Below are positions 23,101 through 32,100 of a stretch of DNA of 64,000 nucleotides, one piece after another. The notes below the pieces were generated by a model, which saw only the letters and a program-made list of their open reading frames with translations, was not told the DNA's origin and searched no databases. Source of the DNA: Telmatactis stephensoni (taxonomy: Eukaryota > Cnidaria > Anthozoa > Actiniaria > Isophelliidae); the NCBI GenBank assembly GCA_029948255.1, contig JALIZF010001753.1:372001-436000 (forward strand), read 5' to 3'. Each line of letters begins with the position of its first letter. Position 1 is the stretch's first letter. The translations under genes and the position numbers were made by a program.

Positions 23101-26100
23101 ATTTATTCATTTATCTATTTGTTGATTTATTCTTTTCAGTGCTAAGATCACATTTCAAGACAGAACCCAAAGATAAATCAATTACCGTAGGGAACTCAGT
23201 GACTTTAAAATGCAATCCACCCAGAGGTAAACCAGCTCCAACTGTAACATGGTTAAAAGATGGCTCAATATTAAAACCTGATGGCAATAGAATGGATATT
23301 GTGGAACCTGGTAGTCTGTATATTTCAATAGCTCAAAAACTTGACCAAGGAGAATATATTTGCCAAGCGACAAATCCATTAGGACAGAAACGGAGTAGAC
23401 CAGCTAGATTGACTGTTAAAGGTAAGAGGTAGCGGCAATGTACATGTAGTGCACCATATTTTCTTGATTAAACACTGGGATCCTAATAAATGCTGGGTTC
23501 AAATAAACACTGGGTCTACAATGCCGAATCTTAAATAAATACCCCTTGCATTTATTTGGGATCTTGGCATTAAAAACCCGATTGTCGTAGGATTAGGATC
23601 TAGGATTAGTGTAAACTAATTAGAAGTGAAATAAACTAAGTATTATATAATAATTATAATGTACTAATATTGGGTAATTATTACCCAGTATTACTTGATA
23701 TAATGTTTACATGCATCTAGAGTAAACTGACTTGAGATGAAGTTAGCAATTTTTTGGTACTGTTCATGCTGTTTGTGTTCCTATCAGTGATGTGTTTTGC
23801 TCAACTACTGACCAGATGCACTGAGATATGACAATGTCAGTGATTTTTTTTCAAGTTTAGTCAATGGTTTTAATGAAATTAGATCATGGTGAAAATGTCA
23901 CGTAATAAACATTGGGATGTGATACAGGACACAAATAAACATTGGATTAAAATAAACACAGGGTTTTACAAGGCCAAGTTTTAGATAAATACCCCTATCA
24001 CCAAATTGAGAAAATATGATACTCATAACACAAGAAAAAAAGAGAGTATTAAAGAGAGTGCTCACTTAATATTGATCATTTCAAGCCCTAGACCTATGCT
24101 AGAACCCTTAAAACAAATACTGTAAAATTGTTACTTAGACGAGGGGCTAATTTCCAATTCTTTGCCATCTTCTTAGAACTCCCTTCTACTGCTCTCAGTG
24201 TTCGTCCAAAACACAAAGTAGTCACCGCTGGCACAAAACTAGTAGTCTTTCAATGTGAATATCGTGACGGACCACAAGGAGCAATACGATGGTACAAGAA
24301 AGGGGGTACATTACCAGAGAATCGCTTTGAAACTACACAGAATGGAGAATTGAAGATTAAAAACACCCAGCCTGGTGACGAAGGGGAATATGTATGCAGT
24401 ATATCAAACAGTTTGAGTGTAACAGCAAAATTGGTAGTACAAAGTAAGTGGTTCTATTTTGACTTGTTGAATAACAGGGCCATATATACAAGCAAAACTA
24501 AGATATGTGTTATCTTAGACAAGACTTAGATACCATATTTACTCGTTTTCGTGCTGCCCCCTATTAAGCGCCACCCTTGACTAAACCCTGCACCTAAGGG
24601 CAAAATGATGAATTAAGTGCTGCCCTCGAATAAATACTGCATTTGGTCACACAGTGCAGTGATCATTCAAAAGACTTCCACAACACTGTCATCTTGAATA
24701 AGGAAAACCAAGTACGGTATAAATCAACATTGAAATTGTGTAAAACACAGTAAGAAGTTTTGTATATTTGAAGCACATTTATGGTGTTGTAAACATTTGC
24801 TTTTCTTACATACCATTTATGAGCCTTATGATTTCTTATAAACGCTGCCCTTGAATAAGTGCTACATCAGAAACCCAAAAAATATAATAAACACCACAGC
24901 GCTAAAACGAGTAAATACAGTAAGTTGCAAATCTCTTAATTTGTAATTAACAGTCTAAGATGCAACTTATTGAGGAACAAAATTCTCAGTTTATAACTTG
25001 GGGGACTTATGACCAACAGTTTCTTAGAATGAATTCCAAAATATCACATTAAAATGTTACAATTATATGAGTAACAAATTCTTTAGGTGGCATGGCTGGG
25101 TTGAGCAGTCATAGCACTTGCCATTCACCTCTATAATCCAGGGTCAAGTCCCAGCTTGGACACTGGATCATGTGTGACTTGAGTTTATTTACCATGCCAT
25201 GAGGTTTGTTCACTGGGTTCTCTGGTTTTCCCTCCCTCAGCCAAAATCAACATGTAAACTCAGCATTGTGGTGGTTTCACTAAGGGCCAGGCACCAGTCA
25301 AATTGACCAGCTATGAACACATCTTTGCTGGGTTGTGACCAGCTGTTTTGAGAAACGTAAACCAACTTCTGATTATGAATATCTCTGGTCTTGCCTGGGT
25401 GTCACAGCCAGATGCCTTCCAGTTTAAAACCTTGATGAACCCCCTATGCATAAAATATTTAATGTAGAGGTAGTGATCAGAGTGGCAGCAGATGAAGAAC
25501 AATATGCTGCTGTGAAAAGTTACATGTTCATTGCTTGATGATCTTTAATATGCTTGATGATATTCTCTACTTTTCATGAAATAATGATAAATATTAATAA
25601 TATATTATTACTAATTACTAATGATTATTTTAATTCTTTTAACCATAACATAGTTGATTCTTCAGTAACCACAAGTTCACCTTCTTTGGGTACTAACACT
25701 GTTGTCTTTACTACTGTTATCATTGAAGTGCGACCTGTGAAGCTCGGAGTCTCTTTTGGAAACTTGCATTCAGACGGATGTCAAACAAATCACTCGAGCA
25801 ATAAAAATTGCAATTCCCAAGAAAAAATACCTTGAATTTACAGAAAAAAATTAATTTTACAGTTAAAGTTTATATTATTTTATCTAAACTTTCCTTGCAA
25901 ATTTGAGTCATTTTCCTTGAGAATCATTAATTGTATCCGCATCGAGTGATTTGATTGACGTTCGTGTGAATGCTAGTTTTGAATCGAGACTTTGACCTTC
26001 ACAGGTGGCACTTCAACGATAATGGTAACTTTCCCCTAGTGAGTGCCACCTCTCATAAGGGACTTGGAATTAAATCAATCACTTGGGATAAAATGAACAT

Positions 26101-29100
26101 AAATACCCATACCCTACCCATACCTTATCCATTATCGACATGTATGACCTTATATTGTGATTGTTCCCATAATTGACCAACTCCAATAAGTGACTGCTTT
26201 TTCTTGCACCAAGGATACAAGAGAGTTGAAATTTGTATTTAATGTTAATCCCATTTAATATTCTATTTTATTTCAATTTTGATATCCATTCAGTGATTTT
26301 GTTTGATTTTCATTATTTTGATGTTTTATCTCATTTCCATTCACAATATCTTACTGTCACTTAGTAACAGCCCCCCTTGGGATCTTGAAAAGTGGTTATA
26401 TTGAGGTGTTGTAGAGAGGTGGTGGTTGTTGACTGTAGTATATATTATACAGATTACAAATTAAATTAAATGAAACAAAGTGATACATCATCTGTTTCAA
26501 TGATATGAGTTCTTGTAGTCTATTTTCCACCATTGCCCTTACCTAATGCCAGTAATCATACTAACAGTTTCCCACTTCCTAAATCTATAATAGATTCTTC
26601 AACATTTTCCAGCATTCCTTCTCCTACAGGTATTACTGAGTCTTATAACTAGCTCACATTCATTGTTACAATGATAACTTTATAACATACTCTTTGTATC
26701 AGTGTATAATCAAGTTTATTCTAATTCCACCATAATTTTTTTTTCTGTTTCATAATTCCTTTCAAATGTTTTTCCTTTTGGCATGGTTCATTTTTGTCAC
26801 ACATTACCCTATAATTATTACTGCCAATTTCAATAAAGCAGGACCACTTGGACTTTGACATTGCAGTGCACTAAGTCTTTACATTTGATGTATGAATGAT
26901 AATTATATCTATAGCACCATTTACACAGCAACCTTTTTATGGCACAATACCCCTAATTCTGGGCATGCAGGTCCATAATCTTTGGTATGACACACGTAAT
27001 TATAATATCGTGTGAACAGAAAACTTGCCAAGAAAAACAATGCCAAGATGTAGCGGTACTATGCCCAGTGGCAGATCCAGGGGGGTTCCATGGGTTCCAC
27101 GGAACTCCCCTTGAAGGTTTCAAGCCATTTTTTGTCAAACATCGACCAAACAATAGAGTATTATACACAGCTGGATTTAAGAAACGGAACCCCCCTTGGA
27201 AAAATCCTGGATCCGCCACTGATGCCATAAAAATATTATTGGGCTTACCGGTATGTCTAAGTGGTCCTGTTGCCTTGAAACTGGCAGTTAACAACTTGTG
27301 TTTTGTTTTGGTTCTTTCTGTCTTGTTTTGCTCTGCTGTGCTCTACTTTTCTTTGCTGTGTTGTACATGTATTTTAGTGTAATTTGTTATTAATCCTTTG
27401 GTATGTAGATGACGTGGTGGTATACCTGTATTTTGTTGTTTCAAAGTATAAAGATAATATTCCAAGACTCCATATAAGACAACTAAGATGATCTCTGATC
27501 AGAATTAATTCTAAATCCTCCCCAAAACTCTTTGAATGCTAGCTATAGGAGAGGTAGAATTTTGATCAGAAGTCACTTTTATATAATTATTAGAACTCTG
27601 TTACCATTTTCTAATATCAAAAACGATTCAATTGTTTCCTTCAACCAGCCAAACCCTCAATTACAACAAGACCAGTTGATGTCATAGTACGAGAGGGTGC
27701 CAAGGCAAAGTTTTCATGCCAAGCTACTGGTAACCCACAGCCAACTGTTTTCTGGGACAGAAAATCAACACGAAAACCCATGTTCCCTCACCAAGACAAT
27801 GGTAGGTTTGTCGTCAAAACAACTGGAGAGTTGATCATTGAAAATGTCAAGGCTGAGGACCAGGGGGAATATGTGTGTTCAGCATTGAGTCAAGCTGGTG
27901 TTAAAACTGCAAGTGCAAACCTTACTGTTGTTGGTAAGTGTACTTAATACTGTCTTAACTAGTTTCCTTCTTGTTAAGTTCTTTTTTGATCTTGTAAAAA
28001 GGAGTAGTAGCAATAAAATACAGCAATACAGGCAATTGCCTGTATTGTAAGAAACAGCAGCACAGCTCAGAAGTAGCAGCAACAGCAGTAGTATCAGAGG
28101 GAGTAGCAGCAGTAGACATGGCAGCAACAGTAAATTCAGTCAGTAATAGCAGTACCAGAGATAACAGCAGAAGCGGTAGCAGTTGCAACAGCAGCAGCAG
28201 CAGCAGATATCGTATGAATGTGAAATAGGCCATGCTGTGCTGTGGCCATGTCGGTGCCATGATGTTTGTAAAAGCATTTGAAATTCCTGCTGTAACCGTG
28301 CCGCGACCATGAGTTGCCATTTTCACAGTCATACAAAATCTATTCTATCAGTAGCAGTAGCAGTGTAGCAGGAACAGTAGCAGCAGTAGCAAAAATGAAT
28401 GGGAATTTTACTCCATAAAACTATTCTTCTTAATCTGTGTGATCTTCTTTTCACTTAAAGGAAAATTAGATACCAAGCCAGTACTGATCAGTAAACCAAC
28501 CAATCAAACAATACAGGAGTCACAAGACGCCATTTTCATGTGCAAATTTGATGGAGTCCCCACACCCAAAGTTCAATGGCACAAAGGCAGTGTCTCCTCC
28601 AACAGTTTGAGTAACAGCTCTAAATATGAAGTGATTATATCTGGGTCTAAAACAGAGTTAAAAATAAAAAGTGGCAGGAAGAATGACAAGGGACTGTATG
28701 TCTGTGCTGCTACAAATATACTTGGAACTGTGCATGGAAAAGCAACTTTACTTGTTCAAAGTGAGTATTATATGATGGACGCCATTCACTGGTCCCTGCC
28801 TGACAAATCTCAATCATTTTACTGTAACTCTCTCTCTCTAAGATGGACACCACTCTATTATATGGACAGTATTCACTGGACCACGTCTGACAAATCTGAG
28901 CATTTTCATTGTACATGTAGATGTAAATTTACACATAAGACTTATAAGACCTACCTTGTTCAGACACCATTAACCCTAAACCCTAACCCTGTGTAGCAGA
29001 TCTCAGTTATTTCACTTCAGTACACTGTGAACACTTCTAAGATGGAAATTATACTTAGTTCTAATCCAAAGGTGTACATCTTTAAAGCATATCTATACCT

Positions 29101-32100
29101 CAGATATCTATATGTGCCTTCACAAATCAACTCTAAGCAACAGTTTGCAATTTTATCACAGGTACTTCAACAACTCTACCACCTCCAGTTGTCACTACCC
29201 TGGAGACCACAACAGCTGCGCCACTACCAGTTGTATCACCAACAACGAAACAGCTCAGCCCGCCATCTTACTTAGTATCAGGCACAATCACACCAAGCAG
29301 TGTTCAGCTTCTTTGGACCTCAGTAAAACCTGGAATACTACCTATAACTTACATTGTTGAATATAAAAAGTCTGATAAGTCATCCAGGAAGTGGAAGACT
29401 GCTACAGTATCTACAACTAAAAATATTTTCGTAGTTACTGGTCTTCAACCAGACACACTGTATGAGTTTTCAGTACGAAGTAAGACAACCAAAAGTCAAA
29501 GCAAGCGAACCATCGTTATGTTTAAAACTAAGGAGTTAAAGACAACACCTAAACCAGTTACTAGCAAGAAGCATACTCATGTTAAAGTGTTGGTAAATGT
29601 GGTGCCAATGGACTGGGACAAACTTAATATTACATGGAAGGTATATACTGAATATATAAACTAAGCACACAGTGCTGATTTAGGGCACATTCTTGGGAGG
29701 ACAAAAGTTTCATTATAGCCATATGATTTGACATCCTGAAGAACCAAGGAATATTATTGTTCCTTTATTCTCATTCCTAAAAATGTTTCTCTGGGAATAG
29801 TGGAGTGTAATGAACTTTCTGATATCAGGTTATCCTGGGAACAGCTGTTAGTTGGACTTCTTTGGGAAATCATTGACGTCCATGTCAGGTTGCTCAAAGG
29901 CAGATGATTAGTGCTAACCCAAGGCTATGTCTAAAAAATCGAAATCTTTGGATTTAACCCTAGTTTAGCACTAACATGAGCAATCAGGCCCAGAAATAAT
30001 TTCTGTGCTCTCACGGCAGCCATTAATAGTAAACTCTATAGCTTAATGTACTAGAAACCATGTTAACTGGAACGATTGAAGTATATCACTAGTAACAATA
30101 ATATTTACCTTTTTCAGTTTGATCGTCATATTAAGAGAAGCCCATCAGGATTCCATGTATTCTGGAAGAAACAAGATTCCACAGATGGCTATGAAAAGGT
30201 GTTAGTGATGGGAGATGGTATCCAAGAACATGTTCTGGATGATCTCTCTGCAAATACAAGCTATGTCATCCAAGTCCAAGTATTCTTTAGCAAGCATAAA
30301 CTACCCAAAACTAAGCCTCTGACTGCCATTACTGGTGAAAAAGACAATGGTGAGGCTAGCATGAAATACTGATATATTATTGTGAAATTGAAGGGATATC
30401 AATAAAAATGGCCTAAGTGACTTTGAGGATTTTTTGGAGTGTTCTCAAATGATCTAAGGTGGTAATTCAACGACTCTCTAATGCCAAAATACCAATGCCT
30501 ATACATCGCAAAAATCTTTCAGGCCGTTTTTGCGGGCATCCCTTCAAATGTGTAATTCCTCACCTCTGACAAGGGGGTGAAAGGAAATGCGTGCACACAC
30601 CCATGAAAATCCACACATGCTGGGAACTCCGTGCCCTACTTTTCCTGAATAATAGAGGGATTTCGTGGCAGCCATGTTTGTGGGCAAGTACAATAGAAAG
30701 TTTTTGAGTGAGAAAAGATTTCATTTCTCATGGGAGAAAAGGTCTATTATTTTGACCACAAACATGGCTGCCGTGAAATCCCAGACCACTAAGGTAAATG
30801 GTGAGCACTCTCGCTCTCTCTTGACCATGTCACCCAGTGGGTTTAATGTGTGGTGAGACAGGGACAGCACCTTCTCCTCCGTTATTTCAGGATCCTGAGG
30901 AATAATCAGCCAGGGCGTAAACCGTGCTAAAAAACAAAGCTTGACGAAGCCAAAACAGGTGGAGAGAAGGTCTATTAGTATTATGATATTGATATTGAAC
31001 CTTTGTGAATGTGTCGTAGGTCTTGTAGTAATTCTCAGTGGAGGCGGCGGCAAACGAGCTGAAAATGATGTCAAAATCATCCAAACAGACACTAAAGGAG
31101 GGGGTACCTGGGCTAGAGTCAGAGAGTTTGTCCGTAAACCATGGTTTATTGCCATCATGGGTGGTATACTGTGGATTATTTTATTGGTGGTTGTACTATT
31201 GTTATACCGAAGAAGGAGACGTAACCGACGACAGTTGAAGCAGAGGAAATGTGAGTAGATCAATTCAGAATGTGTTACAGCGCAAATAGTCTCCCTCGCA
31301 GCCGTGTTTAGCCTCGTCACCGTTGCGTGACGAGGCTAAACACGGCTGTGAGGGAGACTACAGCGCAGAGCCCAATGAGCATTTACAGTCAGTCAAAGAC
31401 CATTCAGTTTTTCGGTAATGATTTGGCATGGCTGTGAGCTTTTTGCTTATTGTACGGCAGGGGCTTATAGTATAGTATTTCTTTCATACTTGACAAAAAT
31501 TGAAATATCTGTAGTATAGTATTTCTTTCATACTTGACAACAATTGAAATATCTGTTTATTAAATTCCAGTAAAACTTCAAATAGCAGAAATTCAAAGAG
31601 CTCCAACCAGGTAAGTAAAAAGAGTACGCAGTTAAAATCCTATGTCATCGACTGTGTGCAGTGCACAGCACAGGTGTATTCTGTTCGTTTATCGCTCCCA
31701 GAATAAAATACCCTTGGGATTGTTGTTTGTTAGAACTTCTTCCGAGAGTCAAAATTTATCTAATTTCTGATCGTTAAACCAGATAAGGTCCATTTATACA
31801 GAAAGCATTAAGATAACCGTTAAAAACCGCCACAATCAATTAAGACTTCCGAAAATATGTTCTAATAGACTTCAATCCTAGGGGTATTCTATTTGGGAGC
31901 GAGAAACCTGAGGAAGTGCACCCTAAGAAAGTTAGAAAATTTGCACTCAAATAATTTTGAGAAATTTTAAAGGGTTATTAACCGAGCGCGAGGTCTGTAT
32001 GGGAAAAAATCAGACCGAGGTCTTGACAGTACGGACTGAGCCCAGTGAGGTCTGTACAAAAAGACCGAGGTCTGATATTTTCCCGTACAGACCGAGCAAG

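Noticed and set aside
25656..25835. Ser/Thr-rich open stretch as a further ROBO linker exon
   Set aside because: Acceptor is plausible, but no usable GT donor in a compatible phase was found.
27955..28332. Minus-strand ORFs rich in Leu/Ala/Thr
   Set aside because: Generated by the AGC repeat and the embedded MITE.
28968..28992. AACCCTAAACCCTAACCC telomere-like repeat (also near 9367)
   Set aside because: Only about three imperfect units within an intron; not a telomere.
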